Shown here in pieces: positions 24,474-32,348 of a stretch of 64,000 nt of DNA. Location: contig NZ_JACHFB010000005.1 in assembly GCF_014205885.1 (NCBI RefSeq), positions 1 to 64,000 of the forward strand, read 5' to 3'. A program made the position numbers and the translations under genes. Source of the stretch: Borreliella californiensis. Lineage in GTDB: Bacteria; Spirochaetota; Spirochaetia; Borreliales; Borreliaceae. Under the pieces are notes generated by a model, which saw nothing but the letters and a program-made list of their open reading frames with translations, searched no databases and was not told where the DNA came from. Positions within the stretch are counted from its first letter, which is position 1. Each line of letters starts with the position of its first letter.

Positions 24474-24822
24474 TAGGTTCAGTTTTTTCTATGTATCGCT
24501 TGTAATAGGTAATTCTATTTTTTAGCATATTTGTTTCTTCGGTTTCATTTTCATCGCCAAACACAGGATCGAAATTTTCAAACATAGGAAATTTGTCATT
24601 AGGATAGTATTTGGCTGCATAGGTTTTTACGGTCAAAAGCCAAACATTTAGCGAAGTTGAGTATCTAAAAAGTTCTGCTTCATTGAGAATTAGATTTTCG
24701 GTGTCTTCTTTGTTTGTTAAGTTTGGTTTTTGGGGAAGTGATGGTATTGATTCACAAGAAAGAAATACCAAAAATATCCAAAATATCCCTAAGAAATTAG
24801 TTTTTGTTTTTAAATTTTTCAT
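24436..24822 (-). CDS. Small lipoprotein of the lysis-gene cluster
   Basis: This 128-residue protein begins MKNLKTKTNFLGIFWIFLVFLSCES, a signal peptide with lipobox FLSC (Cys at residue 23). It then has a proline-rich IPSLPQKPNL segment. A short lipoprotein rich in proline after the anchor resembles outer-membrane spanin subunits, and the inner-membrane candidate is 25885-26259. This assignment is inference. It overlaps the BlyB-like gene (TAATG) and the spike gene. Confidence 0.6.
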   Translation of the reverse strand: MKNLKTKTNFLGIFWIFLVFLSCESIPSLPQKPNLTNKEDTENLILNEAELFRYSTSLNVWLLTVKTYAAKYYPNDKFPMFENFDPVFGDENETEETNMLKNRITYYKRYIEKTEPIVFKCYKKYSRR

Positions 24823-25196
24823 TATTTGCTCCCCTGAACTTGATTTTGTAAATCTTTTAACATTTTACTTGTAATTTCGTCTCTAAGCTTTAAAAGCTTT
24901 TTGTATTCTGAAAAATCACCTCCAGAATCTTTGTAAGCTTTATAAGCTCGTATTGAGAGTTCAATTGTATCTTTGAGACGTTTATCAATTTGCTCAACAG
25001 CAGCTTGATCTTCATTGTTTTTTTCGATTTTGTCTTTAATGTAAAGTATGAACTTTAAAAGTGAGCTTGTAAATGTCATTCCTTCGTTTACAATGTCTAA
25101 TTTTTCGCTACCAAAAGAACTTTCAAGTCCCTTTAGAAGTGCATTTTTGACGTCCACTGCGTCTAATAACTCATTAATGTTTTTTATTGCGTTCAT
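24822..25196 (-). CDS. BlyB-like lysis accessory protein
   Basis: This 124-residue protein starts MNAIKNINELLDAVDVKNALLKG and continues NEGMTFTSSLLKFILYIKDKIEK. I recognise the form of BlyB proteins from Borrelia cp32 phages (a mostly soluble partner of the holin BlyA). No strong transmembrane span is present besides LLKFILYIK. The start overlaps the upstream stop (TAATG). Confidence 0.6.
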   Translation of the reverse strand: MNAIKNINELLDAVDVKNALLKGLESSFGSEKLDIVNEGMTFTSSLLKFILYIKDKIEKNNEDQAAVEQIDKRLKDTIELSIRAYKAYKDSGGDFSEYKKLLKLRDEITSKMLKDLQNQVQGSK

Positions 25197-25888
25197 TACG
25201 CCACCTCCAAATTATTTCTAAATTTTGCACTGTAAAATTCTAGTCTATCTTTTACGCGCTCTATAATTGCTGTATTTTGAATTTTAAAAACTCTTAAAGA
25301 CTCTAAGTGTCCGTTGGCAACAGTTTTGGAATTGCCAAGCGAATCCCAAATAATAGTTTTTAGATCACTGCTTAATAATACAAAATGGTAAAAACTAGAA
25401 CTTATGTCTTTGTACTTGCCAATCAAAATATCAGATTCTGATGGAACATAAGAGGTTGGGTGATGTTTTTCTTCGAAGTAAATATCTTCATCAATACCCA
25501 AATTTGCAAATATTGCATTTGGAGAATTAACAAATGCATTGTCACCCCTTAAGCAGCCTTTACTTACAAGGCCCTTGAAAAGTAAATCAATCTCATAACA
25601 ATCAAAACATTTTTCAACGCTGTTTTTGATTTCTTTTACCACAAGTCCAATAAATAAAATACAAAGAAAATAACATCCAAATTTTGAAATAACTTCATTT
25701 TGTTCTTTGAATTGCATTTGCAAGGGCACGGCAAGTCTGTGAATTTCGACTTCTTTTACAGTTTCTTTGTAAGAATTTTTGAAACATGATGCACTTTCGA
25801 GTAATTCCGATTTGTACTTTTTTATGAAATAGTCTTTTAGAAGTTTATAGAAAAAATTGTAAATGCACAAAAACATTTTGTTATTCAT
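25196..25888 (-). CDS. Papain-like (C39-type) cysteine peptidase-like protein, DUF261
   Basis: This 230-residue protein has FGCYFLCILFIGLV (candidate catalytic Cys72), YHFVLLSSDLKTIIWDSLG (His168 and Asp182) in the order Cys-His-Asp, with a preceding KEQNEVISKF. This is the pattern of papain-like C39 peptidases and matches the Borrelia DUF261 proteins. In a phage lysis cluster the likely role is cell-wall cutting (endolysin). The N-terminal NFFYKLLKDYFIKK helix may anchor it. Catalysis is not proven. Confidence 0.6.
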   Translation of the reverse strand: MNNKMFLCIYNFFYKLLKDYFIKKYKSELLESASCFKNSYKETVKEVEIHRLAVPLQMQFKEQNEVISKFGCYFLCILFIGLVVKEIKNSVEKCFDCYEIDLLFKGLVSKGCLRGDNAFVNSPNAIFANLGIDEDIYFEEKHHPTSYVPSESDILIGKYKDISSSFYHFVLLSSDLKTIIWDSLGNSKTVANGHLESLRVFKIQNTAIIERVKDRLEFYSAKFRNNLEVA

Positions 25889-26259
25889 TTACTTTCTCCA
25901 ATTTTTCTGAAATTTTTTTCTATTTCTTCTTTTATAAGTTCTTGTGTTTTGATTCGCTCTTTTGAGAAAATGTTTTTAACTTCTAATACCAAATTTTCTT
26001 TGTTAACAGCGTTAATAAATTCTGTAGTTCTTTTTAGTTCTTCTTTGATAGAGTTTTTCATTTCTTCGAATTCGGTTTTAATCTTGGCATTGTAGTAATC
26101 TTCAAGTTCTTTAAAAATTTCGTCTTTGGCTTTTAAGACTGAAGCTTTTAGATCAGCCATTACCCCTTTAAAAGCGTATGTTCCAAGTCCAGAGATAGAT
26201 ATTACTAACATTGCTACAATGCTGCCAATAATATTTATTTGTTTTTTTACTCTTATCAT
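25885..26259 (-). CDS. Membrane-anchored coiled-coil protein (holin- or spanin-like)
   Basis: This 124-residue protein has one N-terminal transmembrane helix (INIIGSIVAMLVISISGLGTYAF, residues about 8-30), then a charged coiled-coil to the end (KAKDEIFKELEDYYNAK and similar). Such N-in, coiled-coil-out proteins are typical inner-membrane spanins. With the lipoprotein at 24436-24822 it could make a two-component spanin. It is the first gene of the late operon and overlaps the next gene by 4 bp. Confidence 0.6.
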   Translation of the reverse strand: MIRVKKQINIIGSIVAMLVISISGLGTYAFKGVMADLKASVLKAKDEIFKELEDYYNAKIKTEFEEMKNSIKEELKRTTEFINAVNKENLVLEVKNIFSKERIKTQELIKEEIEKNFRKIGESK

Positions 26260-26636
26260 AAAATCCTTCTTTTTTTAAAATTTTTTAAATAAAAAAACTA
26301 TATTTTACTTACTTTAAAAAAATAAATAAAATATAGCAGCTGCTAGACTGGATTCTAAATTCCAGCGGTATCTAATTTGGTCAAAACCATTATTAGGTAT
26401 TTCGTAATTGTATATCGTTTTTGCTAAAAATCAAAAATCCAAAAAATTTTTTTGATTTTCTAAAGACAAAAAATACGAATTGATATATACTTTACCTGCA
26501 TGGAGAGGCCTGTTTTTTAGAAATGCGTCTTAAAAAATTTTTAAAAGGATAAGAAAGTTTAAGTCGCGCTGCAAGCAACGCGACTTAGCCTCAGACACAA
26601 ATAAAGTTTAAGTGTTTTAGAGGATCCATATGAACT
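26260..26636. promoter_or_regulatory. Divergent control region of late and replication operons
   Basis: This 377-bp gap separates two divergent operons. On the minus strand TTGATT, 16 bp and TACAAT lie at 26407-26434 and can drive the late operon, with a leader of about 140 nt. On the plus strand AAGACA, 17 bp and TATACT lie at 26463-26491. Within the leader on the minus side a perfect TAAAATATAG repeat and a TTCCAG hairpin lie before the first gene. On the plus side a G/C-rich hairpin lies at 26561-26586, flanked by two copies of AAAGTTTAAGT (26554-26564 and 26603-26613). Confidence 0.6.
26561..26586 (+). promoter_or_regulatory. G/C-rich leader hairpin before the replication operon
   Basis: AAGTCGCG and CGCGACTT pair, and after one mismatch TGC and GCA pair around AA. 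This stands out in DNA of about 25-30% G+C. It is at the right place to be a leader control element, an operator or part of an origin. Confidence 0.55.
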
Positions 26637-28079
26637 ATGAATAAAATATTAATAAATTATGCTAGGCTTAGTAAAGCGGTATTACATGAATTGCTTACCA
26701 AATTGGTAGCGTTAAACAGCAAAAAAGAACACTGTTCTAACACAATCAAAGTGTCTCAGGTTGAGTCGCTTATAAAAAAAATGAGATCAAATCAATACGA
26801 TAGACTTTTGAAGGTTTATTGGGTAATTGACGTCAAAAATCAAAATTACAAAAACTCTTGCGGAGTTGTTCGTTATTCGGCATGTGATATTTATAGACTG
26901 GTTGCTGATCTACTCAAAAAAGATGGCAAAAGGGTTGTTAGTGTGCGGACTGTGCAGCGGGATCTTAAACTGCTTAACGAGTTTGGACTGATCAAAACTA
27001 AGTTAAGAAAATTCGGTAAAGACAATATTGGACAGGGAAGTGTTGCGCATTATATACAAAACACAGCGCTTGCGGCGTATCATAAAGAAATAATTTGGGA
27101 ACATCTTGTTTCATTGCTTTGCGAGAAGCTTGAGAATAAGAAAATAGTAGGCGATTTTGACGAAGACATAAAAAATGCAGTATTTAATGTTTTTGGCAAT
27201 TCATTGAAGTATCCTTCCGATACATCCACAGGCTTATCAAAGTTTTCTAACAAATTTTCAGATAAATTTTCTAAACATTCAGACAATTTTTCTGAAAATG
27301 TTTTTTTGGAAACCTCAGGTGACATTGCTTTAAACAACGAAAGTGTTGATAGTCGCACCAAGACAATGTCGCACCACTCGCCGCCGGCTGTATTTAATAA
27401 AGCTAATATAAGCAATATTAATTATAAGAATTCAAAGAATTCTTTATGTAATTCAAAAATTCAAAAAAACAATATTAATTTCGAAAAAAAAGACATTGAA
27501 ACTAAATTGATCGAAAGAAATGTCCCAAAAGATTTTCTTAGTCAAATAAAAGATCTTAGCAATAATCCTACAACTTACAGAAATGCACTATATAATCTGG
27601 ATAAGGCCTTAGACGATCACAAGGAGATCAAGTTGAAGTATGTACTTGAGCACTTTTTAGGTCAGTTTTCTGTTTATCGATATAAAGTTTGGATGATGAT
27701 GAAGCGTACGGATGGGATTATTAGCGATTATGAAGTCATTTGGAAGGAAAGGTTTGGAGAGTTTGTTAAGAAAAAAGTTGAGCTTAATGATTATGTGAAA
27801 AAAGTGCTTGCAATGGAAGCTAAAGAGAGAGAAAATCGTAGTAGAGAGCGTTTGGAGAAGATTAATGGTCAATCGCAAGCACAAGTGCAAACGCAAACAG
27901 GAGAATTGTCAAATAATCAGGAGCAAGATAGCGTAAATATGCCGCCGGAGAGAATTTACTTAGGGGAGAATAGAAATAACATCTATGGAAGAAGTAACAT
28001 TGTTAAGGATTCCTTGGGCTTCAAGACAATTAAAGGAATTACTCTTGAGGGTCTTGGAATTGATAAAAAAGCAATTTGA
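26637..28079 (+). CDS. Phage-type replication initiator with winged helix
   Basis: This 480-residue protein carries a helix-turn-helix-like segment (SVRTVQRDLKLLNEFGLIKTKLRKFG, residues about 102-127). The upstream VRYSACDIYRLVADLLKKDG is an N-terminal replication-initiator pattern. The central part is Ser/Asn-rich (SKFSNKFSDKFSKHSD), then a VLEHFLGQFSVYRYKVWMMMKR domain. Sequence shape resembles the winged-helix replication proteins of phages and of the PF57/62 group, yet it is clearly different from the PF57/62 protein at 8630-9322. It heads an operon with helicase and PF50-like genes, so it may be the phage's own replication starter. Confidence 0.6.
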   Translation: MNKILINYARLSKAVLHELLTKLVALNSKKEHCSNTIKVSQVESLIKKMRSNQYDRLLKVYWVIDVKNQNYKNSCGVVRYSACDIYRLVADLLKKDGKRVVSVRTVQRDLKLLNEFGLIKTKLRKFGKDNIGQGSVAHYIQNTALAAYHKEIIWEHLVSLLCEKLENKKIVGDFDEDIKNAVFNVFGNSLKYPSDTSTGLSKFSNKFSDKFSKHSDNFSENVFLETSGDIALNNESVDSRTKTMSHHSPPAVFNKANISNINYKNSKNSLCNSKIQKNNINFEKKDIETKLIERNVPKDFLSQIKDLSNNPTTYRNALYNLDKALDDHKEIKLKYVLEHFLGQFSVYRYKVWMMMKRTDGIISDYEVIWKERFGEFVKKKVELNDYVKKVLAMEAKERENRSRERLEKINGQSQAQVQTQTGELSNNQEQDSVNMPPERIYLGENRNNIYGRSNIVKDSLGFKTIKGITLEGLGIDKKAI

Positions 28080-28103
28080 GCCTAAGTGGCTTTAGGAGGT
28101 AAA

Positions 28104-28505
28104 ATGAAAATAAGAATGAAACATTTAGTAAGAAGGCTTTATTTGAGAAGGGACAAGATTTGGCATGTTTACAGAAGCACCGAAGTACAAAATAAAGCTA
28201 AGGACAAAAACATTACCAATTTCCCTAAATTAGAACCGGAAGATTTTGACTATGAGTATATTTACAAGTATGTGGATGAGTGGATTCAGAAGAAATATAA
28301 CGATAAATTAGGGTTTACTATTCAAAAGGTAGATGGTCTTGAATATATTTGTAAGGCAAAAAGGTATTCTAGTTTAAAGAAGATTTTGGCCAGAATTGTT
28401 AAAGACTATAAAGATATATTTCTTGCTAGATTAGAAAAAAAAGCCCCTGCTGCTCCAGCAGCTCCCCGATCGGGTGATTCGGGGCCAAAACAATCTGGAA
28501 CTTAG
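28104..28505 (+). CDS. Basic hypothetical protein with Ala/Pro tail
   Basis: ATG at 28104 has an AGGAGGT site five bases upstream, better than a GTG at 28086. The 133-residue product is rich in Lys/Arg (MKIRMKHLVRRLYLRRDKIW), has FDYEYIYKYVDEWIQKKY in the middle and ends with a low-complexity tail of the AP-repeat type (KKAPAAPAAPRSGDSG). No family is recognised. It could be a helicase loader or primer-side factor because it lies between the initiator and the helicase, but nothing in the sequence proves it. Confidence 0.65.
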   Translation: MKIRMKHLVRRLYLRRDKIWHVYRSTEVQNKAKDKNITNFPKLEPEDFDYEYIYKYVDEWIQKKYNDKLGFTIQKVDGLEYICKAKRYSSLKKILARIVKDYKDIFLARLEKKAPAAPAAPRSGDSGPKQSGT

Positions 28506-28518
28506 GAAGGAGTAATGT

Positions 28519-29193
28519 ATTAGTTTTAGAATAGTAAAAAGGGTAGTAAAAACGCCAGTAAAAACACCAAGTCCTGAAAAGGCTGTTGTAACTAATAAAG
28601 AACAGATACCGTTTAAGAACCATTCTTTTTTTAAAAAGGAAATTATTGGCGATAAAACTATGTATCATACAAGGTTGATGAATGTTTATAAGGGGTGGCG
28701 GGCCTGGAAGCATAAGTTCTGTGTTTATTTTATAAATTCTCTTAACAAAGAGAGAAAATTTATTATGTTATACCCCATAAAGGAGGAAGATGCGTTTTTA
28801 GGTATATTTTATGGGTACAATAAGGTGAAAAATAATCCATTTTACAGAGATTATACCTCTGTTTGTAGCTTTTCTAAGAAAATATTTAAAACTTTTAATA
28901 AATCGTATTTTATTGAATTTAGGTTCAAAAAGGGGAGTGTGTTTTTGTATCTCCATACCATAGCGTATTTGCTTAGGGATAGGAATCTCTATAATAGGGA
29001 GCATAAAAAATTACATGGACGCTTGATGGAGTTAGAAAAAGAAGTATTTAAGTTCTATGGTCGAGATTTAAATCCCGAGGGCGAGGGTATTATAACTAAG
29101 TGGATAGATAAAATTAATCGGAAAAAGTTGGGCAAAGAGGATAATCCTAGTTTGCTTCGCAGTCTACTACGTAGTCGACTGCGTAAATTTTGA
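28519..29193 (+). CDS. Second PF50 (DUF226)-like protein, apparent AUU start
   Basis: The family core is present: DAFLGIFYGYNKV, YFIEFRFKKGSVFLY and EGEGIITKWIDKIN. The frame is open upstream of the first ATG (28660) to a stop at 28513-28515. The extra 47 codons include FFKKEIIGDKTMYHTRLM, which aligns with FIKKEKINNKTLYHTKIF of the other PF50 protein, so the true start lies upstream. No ATG, GTG or TTG is available there. ATT at 28519 has AAGGAG six bases upstream, giving 224 residues. Alternatively a one-base insertion has destroyed an original ATG near 28515. Confidence 0.6.
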   Translation: MSFRIVKRVVKTPVKTPSPEKAVVTNKEQIPFKNHSFFKKEIIGDKTMYHTRLMNVYKGWRAWKHKFCVYFINSLNKERKFIMLYPIKEEDAFLGIFYGYNKVKNNPFYRDYTSVCSFSKKIFKTFNKSYFIEFRFKKGSVFLYLHTIAYLLRDRNLYNREHKKLHGRLMELEKEVFKFYGRDLNPEGEGIITKWIDKINRKKLGKEDNPSLLRSLLRSRLRKF

Positions 29194-29223
29194 ATTTGTA
29201 ATGTTACTGAAGGAATAACCTAT

Positions 29224-30048
29224 ATGAAAGTCGCAAATCTTATAAGGTCAACTTGTGAAAATGAAAATTTCTTACAGAGCGGGTTTAGAGATCTTGATGC
29301 TATTATACAAGGCTTTCGGGAATCAAATTTTGTAGTAATTGGAGCACGACCCAGTGTTGGTAAAACGGCTTTTGCCCTCAATATTGCTCACAACATATGC
29401 TTACAACAAAATTTGAGTGTTGGATGGTTTACATATGAAATGACAAGTAAATCTGTCACTCGGAGGCTTTTGTCGATGAATTCAGGCATAGAATACAATA
29501 AGTTGATTGACAACATCAGTTCGCTAGATAAAAGTGAACTGGACGCTTTTCATAAATCAGTTTCTGAGGTTAGTAATTTTTCTTTTTGGATTAATAGCGT
29601 TTGGGGTACCGACATACATGAGTTAGAAGATAAAGTCAGACAAATGAAATTGAACCACGATGTAAAAATTATCTTTATTGACTACATCAATTTGATTCCC
29701 GTGTCACAGAATAATATTCCTCGTTTTGAGCAAGTTGCATTTTTGAGTCGTAATATACGTTCGCTTGCGCTTGAACTTGGAATTCCAATAATAGTTGTAT
29801 CTCAAGTTTCCAGAAGTGCTGAGGTTGTAGAACCCAGTTTGGCAACTTTGGGAGAATCGGCAGCATTACAATGGCATGCAGATATTGTAATTTTTTTACA
29901 TCAAGAGAGGGAAAAACGTAAAGGGCGGAATACTTCTAAAGGTAGTAATACAACTAAAGTAAAAGTGATAGTTGCTAAAAATAGAAACGGTTATATTGGG
30001 ATTGCCAATTTAGGTTTTACTCCAAAAACTATAAAATTTTCGAATTGA
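29224..30048 (+). CDS. DnaB-type replicative helicase, RecA-like core only
   Basis: This 274-residue protein matches only the C-terminal ATPase domain of DnaB (full-length about 450). GARPSVGKT (40-48) is Walker A, IIFIDYINLI is Walker B, VVSQVSR holds the sensor Gln, and VAKNRNGYIG contains the Arg-finger region. SGFRDLDAIIQGF at the N-terminus is the normal start of that domain. The N-terminal primase-interaction domain is missing. A comparable short helicase gene is known on lp28-2. It likely unwinds plasmid or phage DNA together with the initiator. Confidence 0.85.
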   Translation: MKVANLIRSTCENENFLQSGFRDLDAIIQGFRESNFVVIGARPSVGKTAFALNIAHNICLQQNLSVGWFTYEMTSKSVTRRLLSMNSGIEYNKLIDNISSLDKSELDAFHKSVSEVSNFSFWINSVWGTDIHELEDKVRQMKLNHDVKIIFIDYINLIPVSQNNIPRFEQVAFLSRNIRSLALELGIPIIVVSQVSRSAEVVEPSLATLGESAALQWHADIVIFLHQEREKRKGRNTSKGSNTTKVKVIVAKNRNGYIGIANLGFTPKTIKFSN

Positions 30049-30137
30049 AATTTAGATTTGTTAGATTTGTAGATTTGAGAATATTGTGTTATTTAGCCTT
30101 GATTTGTGTTACAATGTATTTAGCATGTGAGTAAATT

Positions 30138-30659
30138 ATGAAATCATCGATAGTGGCAACAAGTATTACTGAAGAACAAATATATAAAGAGTTTCTGCGA
30201 TTAGGTATGGAACAACTAATAGCTGAAGATTTGTCAAAAAGATATTATCACAATGAGCTAACATATAGAGATTTAGAAAATTTAGAAAAACAATTTGGCA
30301 TAAAGTTTGACAATCTTGTTACTAAGATTGATACTGTTAAAAGTCAACTTACTACTAAGATTGATGGTGTAGAGAAGAATTTAAATCTAAAAATAGATAA
30401 TTTAGATACCAAGATTGATACTTTAGAAAAGAATTTACAAAAAGACATGCTCAACTTGGAGCAGACTATGAAAAAAAATATATCTATGTTAGAGCAAAAT
30501 AGAATAAAAGAGTCACAAATGCATCATAAGAAAGGGTTTTTTAAAAAATTTTTGTATGATGATGATTGGTGGAATGTGCTCTTGTCTATATGCATTTCAA
30601 TAGCTACTATTGCGTGGCTAAGTATATTCGGCATTTTGAGGAAACTTTTGCGGTTGTAA
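30138..30659 (+). CDS. bdr: Bdr protein, copy 1
   Basis: This 173-residue protein begins MKSSIVATSITEEQIYKEFL, then LIAEDLSKRYYHNELTYRDLENLEKQFG, the conserved Bdr N-terminus. A tract of repeats of the type TKIDTVKSQLTTKIDGVEKN follows (residues about 55-95), and one transmembrane segment near the C-terminus (VLLSICISIATIAWLSIFGIL). Bdr proteins are inner-membrane-associated proteins with variable repeat numbers, found on most Borrelia plasmids; their role is unknown. A TACAAT -10 box lies about 23 bp upstream. Copy 2 follows with the same upstream sequence. Confidence 0.85.
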   Translation: MKSSIVATSITEEQIYKEFLRLGMEQLIAEDLSKRYYHNELTYRDLENLEKQFGIKFDNLVTKIDTVKSQLTTKIDGVEKNLNLKIDNLDTKIDTLEKNLQKDMLNLEQTMKKNISMLEQNRIKESQMHHKKGFFKKFLYDDDWWNVLLSICISIATIAWLSIFGILRKLLRL

Positions 30660-30716
30660 ATATTCTGTTATTTAGCCTTGATTTGTGTTACAATGTATTT
30701 AGCAGGTGGGTAAATT

Positions 30717-31388
30717 ATGAAATCATCGATAGTGACAACAAGTATTACTGAAGAACAAATATATAAAGAGTTTCTGCGATTAGGTATGGAACAACTAATA
30801 GCTGAAGATTTGTCAAAAAGATATTATCACAATGAGCTTACATATAGAGATTTAGAAAATTTAGAAAAACAATTTGGCATAAAGTTTGACAATCTTGTTA
30901 CTAAGATTGATGGTGTAGAGAAGAATTTAAATCTAAAAATAGACAATTTAGATACTAAGATTGATACTGTTAAAAGTGAACTTACTACTAAAATTGATAA
31001 CGTAGAGAAGAATTTAAATCTAAAAATAGACAATTTAGATACTAAGATTGATACTGTTAAAAGTGAACTTACTACTAAGATTGATACTGTTAAAAGTGAA
31101 CTTACTACTAAAATTGATAACGTAGAAAAGAATTTACAAAAAGATATAGTTAATTCGGAACAAAGGCTAGAAGCAAAGCTGGAAGCCAATAACAAAGTTT
31201 TTTTGGAAAAGCTGGAAGCCAATAACAAAGTTCTTTTGGAAAAGCTAGAAGCCAATAACAAAGTTCTTTTGGAAAAGCTTAGCGTGAAAAACAGAGTGTC
31301 AGTTGCTATTGCATCAGTAGTTTCGCCCATTGTTTTAGCTATTTTAGCGTCCTTAATTATGCTATTAATTGGCAACTATTTCAAATAG
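30717..31388 (+). CDS. bdr: Bdr protein, copy 2
   Basis: This 223-residue protein has the same N-terminus as copy 1 (MKSSIVTTSITEEQIYKEFL). Its repeat tract is longer, with about five TKID units. Three LEANNKV units (LEKLEANNKVLLEKL) and a final transmembrane helix (VSPIVLAILASLIMLLIGNYF) follow. The upstream 60 bp is nearly identical to that of copy 1, including the TACAAT box, so the two genes arose by tandem duplication with their promoter. The repeats could change number by slippage. Confidence 0.85.
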   Translation: MKSSIVTTSITEEQIYKEFLRLGMEQLIAEDLSKRYYHNELTYRDLENLEKQFGIKFDNLVTKIDGVEKNLNLKIDNLDTKIDTVKSELTTKIDNVEKNLNLKIDNLDTKIDTVKSELTTKIDTVKSELTTKIDNVEKNLQKDIVNSEQRLEAKLEANNKVFLEKLEANNKVLLEKLEANNKVLLEKLSVKNRVSVAIASVVSPIVLAILASLIMLLIGNYFK

Positions 31389-31409
31389 AAATTACAAAGA
31401 AACTTCCAC

Positions 31410-32033
31410 CTATCTAATTAAAAAGATTTTAGATATAATTCGCTTTTGTAATTTACAAGTATTTTTGTAAATGCCTAACTTTCTTAATTTAGCATTAATG
31501 TACAATTTTAGATTATGCAAATTTTTGCAAGGTTCCTTTTCAGTGAAAAAATTCGAAATCAGATTAATAATTGTAAGTTTGGTTCCAGTAGAACTGTTTA
31601 GATAATGATTTAGATTGCTTTGATTGAGCTTTAGAGGTGCAAATGATTTAATGTAATTGAGTTTTTGTGATATATTTAATATACAAGGTGTTTTAACTAA
31701 AAAGAAGTTTTGTGAGTTAGAGTTATATGTAATTTCGTTTAGAGTTTCTTTTGACTTTGCAATCAAAGAGTAAATAATTTTCAGTTGTTTAGCAGTAATC
31801 CTAAAACCAAATATATTGTTTGCCACATAATTAATTCTACGTGCATCAATAGATAGTAATCTATTTTTGTCTAAATTTTCAATACATCTGGAAATTTCAT
31901 TAGAGCAAATTAGAGAATATGTTTCAATTTGTAAACCGTTATCCAATGCATAAGAAAGTATATCGGATTTGAAATTGTAAGGAGTTTTGATATTTTGATT
32001 TTTTAGATGAGCTAATGAAATTCCAGAAGCCAT
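31410..32033 (-). CDS. Telomere-proximal hypothetical protein
   Basis: This 207-residue basic protein starts MASGISLAHLKNQNIKTPYNF. It is mostly helical (ITAKQLKIIYSLIAKSKETL) and ends KLQKRIISKIFLIR. It has no signal peptide, membrane span or domain I recognise. It is transcribed inward, away from the telomere, and is convergent with bdr copy 2, whose stop is only 21 bp away. A promoter with an upstream array of four repeats precedes it, so it appears to be regulated. The last gene before the telomere is often plasmid-specific in Borrelia. Confidence 0.7.
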   Translation of the reverse strand: MASGISLAHLKNQNIKTPYNFKSDILSYALDNGLQIETYSLICSNEISRCIENLDKNRLLSIDARRINYVANNIFGFRITAKQLKIIYSLIAKSKETLNEITYNSNSQNFFLVKTPCILNISQKLNYIKSFAPLKLNQSNLNHYLNSSTGTKLTIINLISNFFTEKEPCKNLHNLKLYINAKLRKLGIYKNTCKLQKRIISKIFLIR

Positions 32034-32179
32034 AATAATTCCAAGTAATTGGTGAGTAGTGCTAGTAGAATTGATAAGATGTTTGCTAATTAGAATAAAT
32101 TCATCCGGATTTATTTTGTAAAAATTTTTCTGTTTATCAGATTTTTTTTAAAAAAGAACTTGAATAAAAACATATAAAT

Positions 32180-32207
32180 ATTATACACTTTTATGTAAAA
32201 ATTGCAA
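32180..32207 (-). promoter_or_regulatory. Promoter of the telomere-proximal gene
   Basis: TTGCAA, a 16-bp spacer and TATAAT on the minus strand, about 147 bp before the ATG at 32033. A 20-codon frame (MFLFKFFFKKNLINRK...) starts at the expected transcript start, and could be a leader peptide. Confidence 0.6.
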
Positions 32208-32210
32208 AAA

Positions 32211-32292
32211 TTAAAGTTTTATTATTTCGGATTAAAGTTTTATCATTTTTAAAAATTCTAGTTAAAGTTTTATTTTTTCTAGTTAAAGTTTT
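32211..32292. repeat. Four phased TTAAAGTTTT repeats near the telomere
   Basis: TTAAAGTTTT starts at 32211, 32232, 32262 and 32283. The second copy is preceded by GGA, the third and fourth by TCTAG. Spacing of 21, 30 and 21 bp means two, three and two helical turns, so all copies face the same side. They lie just upstream of the -35 box of the telomere-proximal gene. Confidence 0.7.
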
Positions 32293-32348
32293 GCTGCTTG
32301 ATAGGTATAGTTTTAACAATTTGGGTTAATCTTTAGAGTGGAAATATC

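Noticed and set aside
30930-31130. CRISPR-like repeat array
   Set aside because: The repeats are in-frame codons of Bdr with no spacers of constant length and no cas genes.
30827-31375. 182-aa frame antisense to bdr copy 2
   Set aside because: Repeats only mirror the Bdr repeat tract; no start signal.
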